64,000 bases of DNA from Roseivivax halodurans JCM 10272 (GTDB lineage: Bacteria > Pseudomonadota > Alphaproteobacteria > Rhodobacterales > Rhodobacteraceae): contig NZ_JALZ01000004.1 in the NCBI RefSeq assembly GCF_000521785.1, positions 124,001 to 188,000 on the forward strand. Reading direction: 5' to 3'. The stretch's first letter is position 1, and the number at the start of each line of letters is the position of its first letter. The notes under the pieces were generated by a model. That model was not told the origin of the DNA. It saw nothing but the letters and a program-made list of their open reading frames with translations, and did no database searches. Position numbers and translations under genes: made by a program. This document shows, one piece after another, positions 29,150 through 38,124 of the stretch.

Positions 29150-29902
29150 TCACATCTCGCCGCCGGAGATCTGGATCGCCTGACCGTCGATCGAGCCGGA
29201 ATTCGGACCGCAGAGCCAGAGCGCGGCATCCGCGACCTCCTCGGGGAGGATCAGGCGGCCATGAGGGTTCACGCCCTCCATCGTGGCCCGGGCGTCCGCT
29301 TCGGACATGCCCGTGCGCTCCATGATCCGGGCAACGTTCTGCGGCACGATTTCGGTGTCGACGTAGGACGGGCAGAGCGCGTTGAAGGTATAGGGCTTGC
29401 CGAGATAATCGGCCGAAAGCCCCCGGATGAGGCCGACCAGCCCGTGCTTCGAGGCGGTGTAGACCGGCGCGCCCTTGAGGCCCCGCAGACCCGCGATTGA
29501 GGACACTGCGATGACCCGGCCCCAGTCTGTCTGCCGCATGGAGCCGAGGCATTCGCGGATCGTCAGGAAGGCCCCGTCGAGATTGATCCCCATCATCTTG
29601 CGCCAGAGACCCATATCCGTCTTGTGGATCGCCGAGGGCTCCGCGATGCCCGCGTTCGGGACGCAGATCTGCACCGGCCCGCGCGCCTCGACCGCCGAGG
29701 CGATGCCCTCGACGACGGACGCTTCCTCGGAGACGTCCATGCGGAGCGGGTGGATGCGCGGGCTGCGCGCAGCTTCCAGCACCTCCATCCGGCGGCCGGT
29801 GATGGTGACCTCCGCACCTTCGGCGGCGAGTGCCCGCGCGATGGCGAGGCCGATCCCGGTGCCGCCTCCGGTGATGAGCGCGTGGCGTCCCTCGTGTTGC
29901 AT
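29150..29902 (-). CDS. Short-chain dehydrogenase/reductase
   Basis: 250 residues from ATG at 29902 (AGAGGCACGCC upstream). Cofactor loop TGGGTGIG at 11-18, NAG motif at 83-85, catalytic S135, Y148 and K152 (VYTASKHG). Residues GRRME after the second strand suggest NADP(H). The C-terminus SIDGQAIQISGGEM is typical of classical SDRs near 3-hydroxybutyrate dehydrogenase / 3-oxoacyl reductase, but substrate is not deducible. A longer frame to 30283 is antisense noise. Minus-strand TTGTGC ... TAGGGT around 29934-29962 may be its promoter. Confidence 0.85.
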   Translation of the reverse strand: MQHEGRHALITGGGTGIGLAIARALAAEGAEVTITGRRMEVLEAARSPRIHPLRMDVSEEASVVEGIASAVEARGPVQICVPNAGIAEPSAIHKTDMGLWRKMMGINLDGAFLTIRECLGSMRQTDWGRVIAVSSIAGLRGLKGAPVYTASKHGLVGLIRGLSADYLGKPYTFNALCPSYVDTEIVPQNVARIMERTGMSEADARATMEGVNPHGRLILPEEVADAALWLCGPNSGSIDGQAIQISGGEM

Positions 29903-30059
29903 GGCGTGCCTCTCGTCTGCCTGATGCCGTGACCCTAGCGGGCCGCAGGTGGGGCACAACCCGGGAGCGGTGAGCAACGCCACGTCGCGCCGTCGCTTGC
30001 GGCGTTGCGGCATCCTCAGCAGAGTGGCCTGCGACGAGACGGCCCCGGGAGAGGCACGC

Positions 30060-30497
30060 ATGAAGTGGATCGACACGCCGCCGGTCTGGCTCGCCGGATT
30101 TGCCGGCGCCGCATGGATGTTGCGCGGCCTAGGGCCGGAGCTTGGAGCTGTCGGAGACGTACTGGGCGGCATCCTGATCGCGCTCGCGCTTCTCCTTGTC
30201 GGCCTGGCCGCGAGGGAGTTCCGCCGGCACCGAACCACGATCATTCCGCACGAGATCCCCAAGGCGCTCATCACCACGGGCATCTACGCGCGCAGCCGCA
30301 ACCCGATCTATCTGGCCGACGCGATGATCCTCGCCGGTCTGGCGCTAATCTGGAGCGCGTCATTGGCGCTTATCCTCGTCCCGGCCTTCATGGCGATGAT
30401 CCAAGCGCGCTTCGTCCTGCCGGAGGAGAGACGTCTCGAAAACAATTTTCCTGCGGAATACGCGGCATACGCGCAACAAACGAAGCGATGGCTTTAA
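30060..30497 (+). CDS. Isoprenylcysteine carboxyl methyltransferase-like membrane protein
   Basis: 145 residues from ATG at 30060. Three or four membrane spans (VLGGILIALALLLVGLA and AMILAGLALIWSASLALILVPAFMAM) and the signature ALITTGIYARSRNPIYLAD plus EERRLENNFPAEYAAYAQ, which bind S-adenosylmethionine in ICMT/PEMT-type enzymes. Likely methylates a lipid or hydrophobic acceptor at the membrane; target unknown. Start preceded by GAGAGG. 103 bases upstream of pntA. Confidence 0.82.
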   Translation: MKWIDTPPVWLAGFAGAAWMLRGLGPELGAVGDVLGGILIALALLLVGLAAREFRRHRTTIIPHEIPKALITTGIYARSRNPIYLADAMILAGLALIWSASLALILVPAFMAMIQARFVLPEERRLENNFPAEYAAYAQQTKRWL

Positions 30498-30499
30498 GT

Positions 30500-30529
30500 C
30501 TCGCGGCCGCTATGCTCTAAGGCCGCGAG
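30500..30529 (+). terminator. Hairpin between the methyltransferase-like gene and pntA
   Basis: CTCGCGGCC (30500-30508), 12-base loop containing TATGCT, GGCCGCGAG (30521-30529). Begins 3 bases after the upstream stop codon. No T-tract; could be a terminator or a leader structure of pntA. Confidence 0.4.
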
Positions 30530-30600
30530 CGGTTAACGGTGGGCGGGGCGCAGGGCGCCCCTCGGCCTGCGACACGAACTGACGGAGAGGAACAGCACTC

Positions 30601-32175
30601 GTGAAGATAGGGACGCCAAAGGAAATTCTCGACGGCGAGAACCGGGTCGCGATGACCCCGGACTCGGCCAAGATGCTGCAGAAGCTCGGGCACGAGTGCA
30701 TGATCGAGGCCGGAGCCGGAACGAAGGCCGGCTTTCTCGACGACGCCTACCGCGAGGCGGGGGTCGAGGTCGTCGACGGACCGGACGCGCTCTGGCAGGG
30801 CGCCGACATCATCGCCAAGGTGCGCCCGCCCACGGAAGACGAAGTGGGCCGCCTCGATTCGAGCAAGACGCTGATCTCGCACTTCTATCCGGGCTCGAAC
30901 GAGGAGCTGATGAAGCTCGCCTCGTCCAAGGGCGCGACCGTCATCGCGATGGACATGATCCCACGGATCTCCCGCGCACAGAAGATGGACGCGCTGTCGT
31001 CGATGGCGAACATCGCGGGCTATCGCGCGGTGATCGAGGCGGGCAATAATTTCGGACGCTTCTTCACCGGTCAGGTGACGGCTGCGGGCAAGGTTCCCCC
31101 GGCGAAGGTTCTGGTCGTCGGTGCGGGCGTCGCGGGGCTCGCGGCGATCGGCACGTCGACCTCTCTCGGCGCGATCACCTTTGCCTTCGACGTGCGGCCC
31201 GAAGTGGCCGAGCAGGTCGAGTCGATGGGCGCGGAGTTTGTCTATCTCGATTTCGAGGAAGAGCAGGAGGACGGCTCTGAATCGGGCGGCTACGCCAAGC
31301 CGTCTTCGCCCGAGTTCCAGGAGGCACAGCTGGCGAAGTTCCGCGAGCTTGCGCCCGACATGGACATCGTCATCACCACGGCGCTGATCCCCAACCGCGA
31401 GGCGCCCGAGCTCTGGACCGAGGACATGGTCAAGGCCATGAAACCCGGCTCGGTGATCGTGGACCTCGCCGCCGAGCGCGGCGGCAACTGCAAGATGACC
31501 GTCAAGGACGAGCGCATCGTCACCGAGAACGGCGTGGTGATCATCGGCTACACCGATTTCCCCTCCCGAATGGCGACGCAGGCCTCGACGCTGTACTCCA
31601 CGAACATCCGCCACCTTATGACCGACCTCACGCCCGAGAAGGACGGGGCGGTCAATCACGACATGGAGGATGACGTCATCCGCGGCGCGACCATCGCGCA
31701 TGGCGGCGAGGTGACCTTCCCGCCGCCGCCGCCCAAGACCAAGGCGATCGCGGCGCAGAAGCCGAAGCCCAAGGAAAAGGAGAAGACGCCGGAGGAGAAG
31801 CGCGCCGACGAGATGGCCGCCTTCAAGCAGCAGACGAAGAACCAGGTCACGCTGCTCGGCACCGGTGCGGTGCTGATGCTGCTCGTGGGTCTCGTCGCTC
31901 CGCCGAGCTTCCTGCAGCACTTCATCGTCTTCGTTCTCGCCTGCTTCGTCGGCTTCCAGGTCATCTGGAACGTGGCGCACAGCCTGCACACGCCGCTCAT
32001 GGCGGTGACGAACGCGATCTCGTCGATCATCATCCTGGGCGCGCTGATGCAGATCGGCTCGGGTTCGTTCCTGGTGATCCTCCTCGCCGCGCTCTCGGTC
32101 TTCATGGCCGGGATCAACATATTCGGCGGCTTCCTCGTGACACGGCGCATGCTCGCCATGTTCCAGAAATCCTGA
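30601..32175 (+). CDS. pntA: NAD(P) transhydrogenase subunit alpha
   Basis: 524 residues from GTG at 30601 (GGAGAGG upstream). Residues 1-370 are the NAD(H)-binding domain I ([49 protein letters not shown]). A lysine/glutamate/proline-rich linker at about 375-405 joins four membrane helices from about 416 on. So the protein is the fused PntAA-PntAB form. With PntB it uses the proton gradient to reduce NADP+ with NADH in the inner membrane. pntB follows after 16 bases. Confidence 0.96.
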   Translation: MKIGTPKEILDGENRVAMTPDSAKMLQKLGHECMIEAGAGTKAGFLDDAYREAGVEVVDGPDALWQGADIIAKVRPPTEDEVGRLDSSKTLISHFYPGSNEELMKLASSKGATVIAMDMIPRISRAQKMDALSSMANIAGYRAVIEAGNNFGRFFTGQVTAAGKVPPAKVLVVGAGVAGLAAIGTSTSLGAITFAFDVRPEVAEQVESMGAEFVYLDFEEEQEDGSESGGYAKPSSPEFQEAQLAKFRELAPDMDIVITTALIPNREAPELWTEDMVKAMKPGSVIVDLAAERGGNCKMTVKDERIVTENGVVIIGYTDFPSRMATQASTLYSTNIRHLMTDLTPEKDGAVNHDMEDDVIRGATIAHGGEVTFPPPPPKTKAIAAQKPKPKEKEKTPEEKRADEMAAFKQQTKNQVTLLGTGAVLMLLVGLVAPPSFLQHFIVFVLACFVGFQVIWNVAHSLHTPLMAVTNAISSIIILGALMQIGSGSFLVILLAALSVFMAGINIFGGFLVTRRMLAMFQKS

Positions 32176-32191
32176 TCCGGCGGAGGAACAC

Positions 32192-33691
32192 ATGGAATTC
32201 CCGTTCACTACCGCGGCCTACGTGGTCGCAGCCGTTCTGTTCATCCTCTCGCTCGGGGGCCTTTCGGGACAGGAAAGCGCAAAGCGCGCCATCTGGTACG
32301 GCGTCGTTGGCATGGCGCTGGCGGTGCTCGCCACCTTGGTGGGCCCCGGCGGCGGAGCCTGGTGGCTGTCGGTCATCCTGATCGCGGGCGGCGGCGCCAT
32401 CGGCGTCTATGTCGCGAAACGCGTGCAGATGACCGAGATGCCGCAGCTCGTCGCGGCGATGCACTCCCTCGTCGGCCTCGCGGCCGTCTTCGTGGGTTAC
32501 AACGCCCATATCGAGATCGGCCGGGTCGCAGGCATCTTCGCCGATGCGGGCGTGCCGTTCCCGATCCCGCACGAGGGCGTCGATACCGCCACCCTGGCGG
32601 CCATCGCCGCGGTGGAGGAGCAGTTCCGCGGCTTTGCAGCCATCGTCGCGCACAAGACGCAGGCCGAGATCAACGTTCTGCGCCTCGAGCTCTTCCTCGG
32701 GGTCTTCATCGGCGCGGTGACCTTTACCGGGTCGGTGATCGCCTACGGCAAGCTCGCCGGAAAGGTGTCGTCAGCGGCGACCAAGCTGCCGGGCGGCCAC
32801 ATGCTGAACGCCGGGGCCGCGGCGGTCTCGCTGATCTGCCTCTTTTGGTATTTCGGCACCGGCGGGTTCTTCCCGCTCTTCCTGATGACGCTGCTCGCGC
32901 TCTTCATCGGCTACCACCTCATCATGGGGATCGGCGGCGCGGACATGCCGGTGGTCGTCTCGATGCTGAACAGCTACTCGGGCTGGGCGGCGGCGGCGAT
33001 CGGCTTCTCGCTGTCGAACGACCTCCTGATCGTGGTCGGCGCGCTGGTCGGCTCCTCGGGTGCGATCCTCTCCTACATCATGTGCAAGGCGATGAACCGG
33101 TCCTTCGTGTCGGTCATCCTGGGCGGCTTCGGCGGCAGCCAGGGCGAGCAGCAGGCGGTCGAGGGAGAGCAGGTTGCGATCGACGCCGACGGCGTGGCGC
33201 AGGCCCTCGAGGAGGCCGACAGCGTGATCATCGTGCCGGGTTACGGGATGGCGGTGGCGCAGGCGCAGAACAACGTCGCCGAGCTCACTCGCCGTCTGCG
33301 CGGTCAGGGCAAGGAGGTGCGTTTCGCCATCCACCCCGTCGCGGGGCGTCTGCCGGGGCACATGAACGTGCTTCTGGCCGAAGCGAAGGTGCCTTACGAC
33401 ATCGTGCTCGAGATGGAGGAGATCAACGACGACTTCCCCGATACCGACGTCGTGATCGTCATCGGCTCGAACGACATCGTGAACCCGGCAGCGCAGGACG
33501 ATCCCAACTCGCCCATCGCCGGCATGCCGGTGCTCGAGGTCTGGAAGGCCAAGAACGTCTTCGTCTCCAAGCGCGGGCAGGGCACCGGTTACTCCGGGAT
33601 CGAGAACCCGCTCTTCTTCAAGGACAACACTCGGATGTTCTACGGCGACGCCAAGAAGTCGCTCGACGATCTATTGCAGAAGCTCGGCTAA
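32192..33691 (+). CDS. pntB: NAD(P) transhydrogenase subunit beta
   Basis: 499 residues. The N-terminal half is membrane domain II with eight or nine spans ([24 protein letters not shown], then [27 protein letters not shown]). The C-terminal domain III (about 320-499) binds NADP(H): [34 protein letters not shown] and the end [19 protein letters not shown]. Completes the transhydrogenase; main role is NADPH supply. GGAGGAACAC precedes the ATG. A classic terminator follows 26 bases after its stop. Confidence 0.97.
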   Translation: MEFPFTTAAYVVAAVLFILSLGGLSGQESAKRAIWYGVVGMALAVLATLVGPGGGAWWLSVILIAGGGAIGVYVAKRVQMTEMPQLVAAMHSLVGLAAVFVGYNAHIEIGRVAGIFADAGVPFPIPHEGVDTATLAAIAAVEEQFRGFAAIVAHKTQAEINVLRLELFLGVFIGAVTFTGSVIAYGKLAGKVSSAATKLPGGHMLNAGAAAVSLICLFWYFGTGGFFPLFLMTLLALFIGYHLIMGIGGADMPVVVSMLNSYSGWAAAAIGFSLSNDLLIVVGALVGSSGAILSYIMCKAMNRSFVSVILGGFGGSQGEQQAVEGEQVAIDADGVAQALEEADSVIIVPGYGMAVAQAQNNVAELTRRLRGQGKEVRFAIHPVAGRLPGHMNVLLAEAKVPYDIVLEMEEINDDFPDTDVVIVIGSNDIVNPAAQDDPNSPIAGMPVLEVWKAKNVFVSKRGQGTGYSGIENPLFFKDNTRMFYGDAKKSLDDLLQKLG

Positions 33692-33717
33692 GTCCCGCTC
33701 GGCGGGGCCGTGCCGAT

Positions 33718-33756
33718 GACCGCCGGGTGGGTGATCCACCCGGCGGTCTTTTTTTT
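33718..33756 (+). terminator. Rho-independent terminator of pntAB
   Basis: GACCGCCGGGTGG (33718-33730), loop GTGAT, CCACCCGGCGGTC (33736-33748), then eight T (33749-33756). 13-bp perfect stem with T-tract: the clearest terminator in the window. Confidence 0.95.
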
Positions 33757-33959
33757 GCCGCTCTGCCGGCGACAGACGTGCGCTTTCTGGCACAGTTCCC
33801 TCCGTGCCTCGAAGGTGACGCATGCTTTCAGCCGTTTGCCGCCACCCTCGCAGCCAACACTTGCCGAGCCGGTTTTCCGCCACTCGGTCCGGGACTAATT
33901 GGATGCTATGTCAACGGCGCGCCGGAAAGGCGCGGGGCAGGCAGGCAAGGAGTCGTGCT

Positions 33960-34187
33960 ATGATCAGCCAGGAAACACGCTCCATGCGCATCTTCGGAAT
34001 GCTGACGATGGGCTTCCTGCTTGTGGGGATTTCCATGCTTTCCGCCCCGGCGATCGGTCACTGGGCGCTTGTGCTCCTTGGTTTCGCGATCCTGCTGCTC
34101 CTGCGGGCAATTCTGCTGGCGATCACCCTGGACCGCCCTTCGAGGTCGCTGGAGGCGATGCCCGATAATCCGGCCCGATTGCGCTGA
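33960..34187 (+). CDS. Small two-span membrane protein
   Basis: 75 residues from ATG at 33960, with AAGGAG 8 bases upstream. Two hydrophobic segments, IFGMLTMGFLLVGISML at about 11-27 and WALVLLGFAILLLLRAILLAI at about 35-55, followed by a polar tail. An open frame extends upstream to 33822 but without a ribosome site. No known family recognised. It lies alone between the pntB terminator and the DUF3422 gene. Confidence 0.6.
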   Translation: MISQETRSMRIFGMLTMGFLLVGISMLSAPAIGHWALVLLGFAILLLLRAILLAITLDRPSRSLEAMPDNPARLR

Positions 34188-34374
34188 TGCCGCAATGCGG
34201 CGTTGTGACACTTCAGATCGTCAAACGTGGCTAACCGCCTGAAAAGGCGAGCCCGCGCCGTGCAGGCGAGACGCGACATTCCGACAACCTGCTGACGAGA
34301 CGTACAGCTTTTCCTTTACCCAGCGTGATGCGCCGGTATGTGGTGAAACCGAAGTTGACCAGACCGGGCCCCAC

Positions 34375-35670
34375 ATGCCGCCGATCCAGGACCATCCCCT
34401 GCGCTACCGCCTTGCCAACGAGCTGCATGCGCGCCCCTTTCCGTCCCTTCAGGCGCCGTGCCGCGCGGTCTATCTTGCGGTCAAGAAGCCCCATCAGGCC
34501 GCGTCGCGCGACAAGTCGCTCGACCTTGCGCACCTGACCGATTTGCTCGACCGTTACGGATCCCCGCACCCCCAGCCCGGGGCCACGCATTTCTTCGGCA
34601 GGATCGGCCAGCACGTCCTAAAATGGGAGCAGCATACCGAGTTCGTCACCTACACGGTCTTTCTGAGCGGCCTGACGGACCGGCCGTTCGATCCCGCCGA
34701 TTTCGAAGTGTTCCCGACCGAATGGCTCGACGCCGCTCCGGGCACACGGATCACATCGGCCCTGATCCGCGTCGAGGAACGTCCCGATGACGAGGACCGG
34801 ATCGCAGCGATGATCGACGATTGGCTGGTGGCCGAGTCGATTGCCGTCAGTGCCGTCATCGACGACGAGGCGGTGATTGCCGGCGATTTCCGGATCGACC
34901 CTGCCGGGCATATGCGGTTCGCGGTCTTCCCGCGCCCGAATGTGGGAGATCGGCGCGTCGGTCGGATCGTGCAGCGCCTGACCGAGATCGAGACCTACAA
35001 GACCATGTCGATGCTCGGCTTCACCCGGGTCAGGGAGGTGTCCCCCAAGCTCGGTCAGATCGACGAGGAGCTCTCGAAGCTGATGGAGGCGATGACCCAC
35101 GGGGAAGGATCTCCGGAGCTTACGCTGAAGTCGCTGCTCGCGACCTCGGCGGAGCTCGAGTCGCTGTCGGCCCAGACATCGTTCCGGCTCGGCGCGACCG
35201 GCGCGTACGAGGCCATCGTGGGGCAGCGGATCTCGGTGCTGCGGGAGCAGCGCTGGCAGGGGCGCCAGACCTTCGCCGAGTTCATGATGCGCCGCTACGA
35301 TCCCGCCATGCGAACCGTGAAGTCCACGGAGCGCCGCATCGGAACGATGAGCCAGCGCGCCATGCGCACCAGCGAGCTTCTACGTACCCGGGTCGAGGTC
35401 GAACGCTCCGCCCAGAACCAGGAGCTTCTCGAGAGCATGAACCGCCGGGCCGACATGCAATTGCGGCTGCAGAAGACGGTCGAGGGGCTCTCTACCGTGG
35501 CGATCAGCTATTACGCGGTCTCGCTCGCCGCCTACCTGCTTTATCCCGCCGCAGAGGCGCTCGGGGTCTCCAAGGGCCTTCTGACCGCGGCGGTGACGCT
35601 GCCGGTCATCACCGGCGTCTGGTACATGATCCGTCGTCTTCGGCAGGAGGTCGAGGGCAAGGAGGAGTGA
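34375..35670 (+). CDS. DUF3422 family membrane-anchored protein
   Basis: 431 residues. The N-terminus DHPLRYRLANELHARPFP is the DUF3422 hallmark. A long soluble, largely helical part (about 200-375, with coiled-coil character in ELSKLMEAMTHGEG and RMRRTSELLRTRVEVERSAQNQELLESM-like sequence) precedes two membrane helices near the C-terminus (about 377-395 and 402-420) and a charged tail KEE. Function unknown in all members known to me. No clear ribosome site precedes the ATG. Convergent with the permease gene, 4 bases between stops. Confidence 0.88.
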   Translation: MPPIQDHPLRYRLANELHARPFPSLQAPCRAVYLAVKKPHQAASRDKSLDLAHLTDLLDRYGSPHPQPGATHFFGRIGQHVLKWEQHTEFVTYTVFLSGLTDRPFDPADFEVFPTEWLDAAPGTRITSALIRVEERPDDEDRIAAMIDDWLVAESIAVSAVIDDEAVIAGDFRIDPAGHMRFAVFPRPNVGDRRVGRIVQRLTEIETYKTMSMLGFTRVREVSPKLGQIDEELSKLMEAMTHGEGSPELTLKSLLATSAELESLSAQTSFRLGATGAYEAIVGQRISVLREQRWQGRQTFAEFMMRRYDPAMRTVKSTERRIGTMSQRAMRTSELLRTRVEVERSAQNQELLESMNRRADMQLRLQKTVEGLSTVAISYYAVSLAAYLLYPAAEALGVSKGLLTAAVTLPVITGVWYMIRRLRQEVEGKEE

Positions 35671-35674
35671 GGTC

Positions 35675-36655
35675 TCACCGCCCCCGCAGCCGCGGATCGA
35701 GCGCGTCGCGCAGCCCGTCGCCGAGATAGTTCACGCTCAGGACGGTGAGCGAGATCGCGATGCCCGGCAGCATCACGCGCTCGGGGTAGTCGATCATGCG
35801 CGGCACCGCGTCCGCCAGCATCTTGCCCCATGTGGGATAGTCGGAGGGAAAGCCGACCCCCAGAAACGAGAGCGAGCTCTCGGTGATGATCGCAGTCGCG
35901 AGGCCGAGCGTCGCGGAGACCATGATCGGGGACAGGACGTTGGGCAGCAGGTGCCGCAGGATAATCTTCCACGGCGTTGTGCCGATGGACCGTGCGGCGA
36001 GCACGAACTCGCGTTCCTTGAGCGCGAGGATGTCGCCCCGCACGATCCGCGCCGTGGGCATCCACGAGGTGATGCCGATCACCGTGACGATGAGGATGAA
36101 CATGCCGCCCTCGGGGCCGAAATTTGCCCTGAGCGGCTGACGGAAGAGCGTGACCGCGACCAAGAGGAGCGGCAGGATCGGCAGCGACAGGAAGAGGTCC
36201 GTCAGGCGCATCAGCACGCCGTCGAGCCGCCGGAAAAAGCCGGCCGCGACCCCGATGGCCGTGCCGATGATCAGCGACAGCAGCATCGCCGCCCAGCCGA
36301 CCGCAAGCGAGGCGCGCCCGCCCGAGATCATCTGCGCCATCTGGTCCCGGCCGAGATTGTCGGTTCCGAAAGGGTGCGCCCAGGACACGTTCGCCGTGCC
36401 GTTCCAGAGAGCCGAATAGATCGGGCGCAGGTCCTTGTTGCGGATGTCGAGCTCCTGCGGATCGAGCGGCCAGATCCAGGGCCCGACGAGCACCGCCAGC
36501 GTGACGAAGATCAGGAACCCAGCCCCCATGACCGCGCCCTTGTGGCGGGTGAACTGCTCCCAGACGTCCTGCCATTGCGAGCGGGGAGGGCTCTCCGGGC
36601 CCTCGTCGGCGAGCGCCGCGATGGCGTTGGGGCTGGCGGGGACCGGTTCAGTCAT
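35675..36655 (-). CDS. Dipeptide/oligopeptide-type ABC transporter permease (DppC-like)
   Basis: 326 residues. Membrane spans include MGAGFLIFVTLAVLVGPWI near the N-terminus, and the ATPase-contact EAA loop is in REFVLAARSIGTTPWKIILRHLLPN. The segment FGTDNLGRDQ is typical of DppC/OppC. Forms the heterodimeric channel with the DppB-like protein encoded upstream; their genes overlap by 8 bases. Part of the minus-strand operon binding protein, SnoaL-like, DppB, DppC. Confidence 0.93.
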   Translation of the reverse strand: MTEPVPASPNAIAALADEGPESPPRSQWQDVWEQFTRHKGAVMGAGFLIFVTLAVLVGPWIWPLDPQELDIRNKDLRPIYSALWNGTANVSWAHPFGTDNLGRDQMAQMISGGRASLAVGWAAMLLSLIIGTAIGVAAGFFRRLDGVLMRLTDLFLSLPILPLLLVAVTLFRQPLRANFGPEGGMFILIVTVIGITSWMPTARIVRGDILALKEREFVLAARSIGTTPWKIILRHLLPNVLSPIMVSATLGLATAIITESSLSFLGVGFPSDYPTWGKMLADAVPRMIDYPERVMLPGIAISLTVLSVNYLGDGLRDALDPRLRGR

Positions 36656-37685
36656 AGCGGATCCTCGGGTCGAGCAGGCCGTAGAGCACGTCGGCGATCA
36701 GGTTGAAGAGCACGATCAGCGTCGCGAAGATGAAGGTCAGCGTCATCACCATCGGCAGGTCGTTGGCAAAGAGCGCGGTGATCAGGAGCTGGCCGATCCC
36801 GTTCACCTTGAAGACGTTCTCGGTGATGATCGCGCCGCCGAAGATGGCGGGCACCCCGAGCGCGATGACGGTGACCACCGGGATCATCGAGTTGCGCAGC
36901 ACGTGGACGTTCACCACGACCGCTTCCTTCAGGCCCTTGGCGCGGGCTGTGCGTACGTAATCCTGCCCGAGATTGTCGAGCATGGAGGCGCGCATGTAGC
37001 GCGAGAACTGCGCGGTGATCTGCAGCGCCAGCACCATGACCGGCATGACCATCTGGCTCAGCTGCACCACGAAACTGTCCCAGTCGTTGACGACGTGGGT
37101 CGTGTCGTAGATCGAGGGCAGCCAACCGAGCTGCACCGAGAAGATGACGATGAGCAGCGGCCCGGTGAAGAAGGGCGGGATCGAGAAGCCGATCATGGTC
37201 ACGAAGGTGCCCGCCTGGTCGAAGACCGAATATTGCCGGTACGCCGAGTAGATGCCGATCGGGATGGCGATCAGGATGCCGACGACGTAGGCGAGCCCGA
37301 CGACCCAGAGCGTCTGCGGGATGCGCTGGAGCACGATCTCCATGACCGGAGAGCGGGTCTGCCACGAGATCACGCGGAGCTCGCCGTTGTAGAGGGAGGT
37401 GTCCGGCAGCCAGCCGAGAAGCAGGGAGTCGCGCGTCATCCAGTCGATGAAGACGGCCGGCTCCAGCAGGAAGACTTGGCGCAGCCACTTGCCGTATTGG
37501 ACGAGCGGCGGCTCTCCGAGGCCGAGCGCCTGGCGCATCTGCTCCCTGACCTCGGGCGGGACAGTGAGGGGCACCTGCGCCATGGGATCGCCGGGGGCGA
37601 GCTGGAGCAGCATGAAGATGACGAAGCTGATGAGGATCAGCGTCGGGATCGCGAGGATCAGGCGTCGGATGGTGAAGGTCAGCAC
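36648..37685 (-). CDS. Dipeptide/oligopeptide-type ABC transporter permease (DppB-like)
   Basis: 345 residues. Begins MLTFTIRRLILAIPTLILISF, the usual DppB start; EAA loop in GQDYVRTARAKGLKEAVVVNVHVLRNSMIPVV; a long periplasmic loop of about 100 residues after the first span. Partner of the DppC-like permease. The start lies 39 bases after the stop of the SnoaL-like gene. Confidence 0.93.
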   Translation of the reverse strand: MLTFTIRRLILAIPTLILISFVIFMLLQLAPGDPMAQVPLTVPPEVREQMRQALGLGEPPLVQYGKWLRQVFLLEPAVFIDWMTRDSLLLGWLPDTSLYNGELRVISWQTRSPVMEIVLQRIPQTLWVVGLAYVVGILIAIPIGIYSAYRQYSVFDQAGTFVTMIGFSIPPFFTGPLLIVIFSVQLGWLPSIYDTTHVVNDWDSFVVQLSQMVMPVMVLALQITAQFSRYMRASMLDNLGQDYVRTARAKGLKEAVVVNVHVLRNSMIPVVTVIALGVPAIFGGAIITENVFKVNGIGQLLITALFANDLPMVMTLTFIFATLIVLFNLIADVLYGLLDPRIRYD

Positions 37686-37724
37686 GGGGCGACGGATCTC
37701 CGGTCGGGCAGGCGCAAACGGGGC

Positions 37725-38060
37725 TCAGATCGGGGTCTGCTGGTGCAGGACGAGGCGCAGACCGTCGTCCCCCTCGGTCCAGAGCGAGGAGCAGGCGATG
37801 ACTTGCGTCTCGCCGCCGCGGGACGCGTGCGCGGTGTAGGTCAGGATGACGGAATGGCCGATATCGGTTTCGGTCTGGTGCTCGAAGCTCACCTCGGACC
37901 AGCGGTCACTGGCGCGCACCGCCTCGAGGATGGCGTCGTGACCGAGCGCCTCGCCGGGCATCGGAAACACCATTCTGACCTCGGGGAGCATCAGCCGCTG
38001 GAACGTGTCCGCGCCCCCGAGCCACAGCGCGCGTTCCCATCGCCACAGGTCTTCTTCCAT
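37725..38060 (-). CDS. SnoaL/NTF2-like protein within the ABC operon
   Basis: 111 residues, start preceded by GGAAGGAAG. Pattern WRWERALWLGGADTFQRLML, FPMPGEALGHDAILEAVRAS, and the strand-rich end fits the cone-shaped SnoaL/DUF4440 (NTF2-like) fold. Such proteins bind or transform small molecules, or act as stability partners. Its place between the binding-protein gene (64 bases) and the permease gene (39 bases) is unusual for a peptide importer and suggests a function tied to the imported substrate. No catalytic residues can be assigned. Confidence 0.72.
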   Translation of the reverse strand: MEEDLWRWERALWLGGADTFQRLMLPEVRMVFPMPGEALGHDAILEAVRASDRWSEVSFEHQTETDIGHSVILTYTAHASRGGETQVIACSSLWTEGDDGLRLVLHQQTPI

Positions 38061-38124
38061 CGAGACGCTTCCTTCCGCGCGAGCCGGACAGGGGCGAGCG
38101 AGTTGGCCCGCCCCGAGGTGTGCA

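Noticed and set aside
30509-30520. TATGCT in the loop of the hairpin before pntA as a -10 box
   Set aside because: No acceptable -35 box lies 16-18 bases upstream.
34356-34361. TTGACC just before the DUF3422 start as a promoter
   Set aside because: Only 13 bases separate it from the start codon, leaving no room for a -10 box and a leader.
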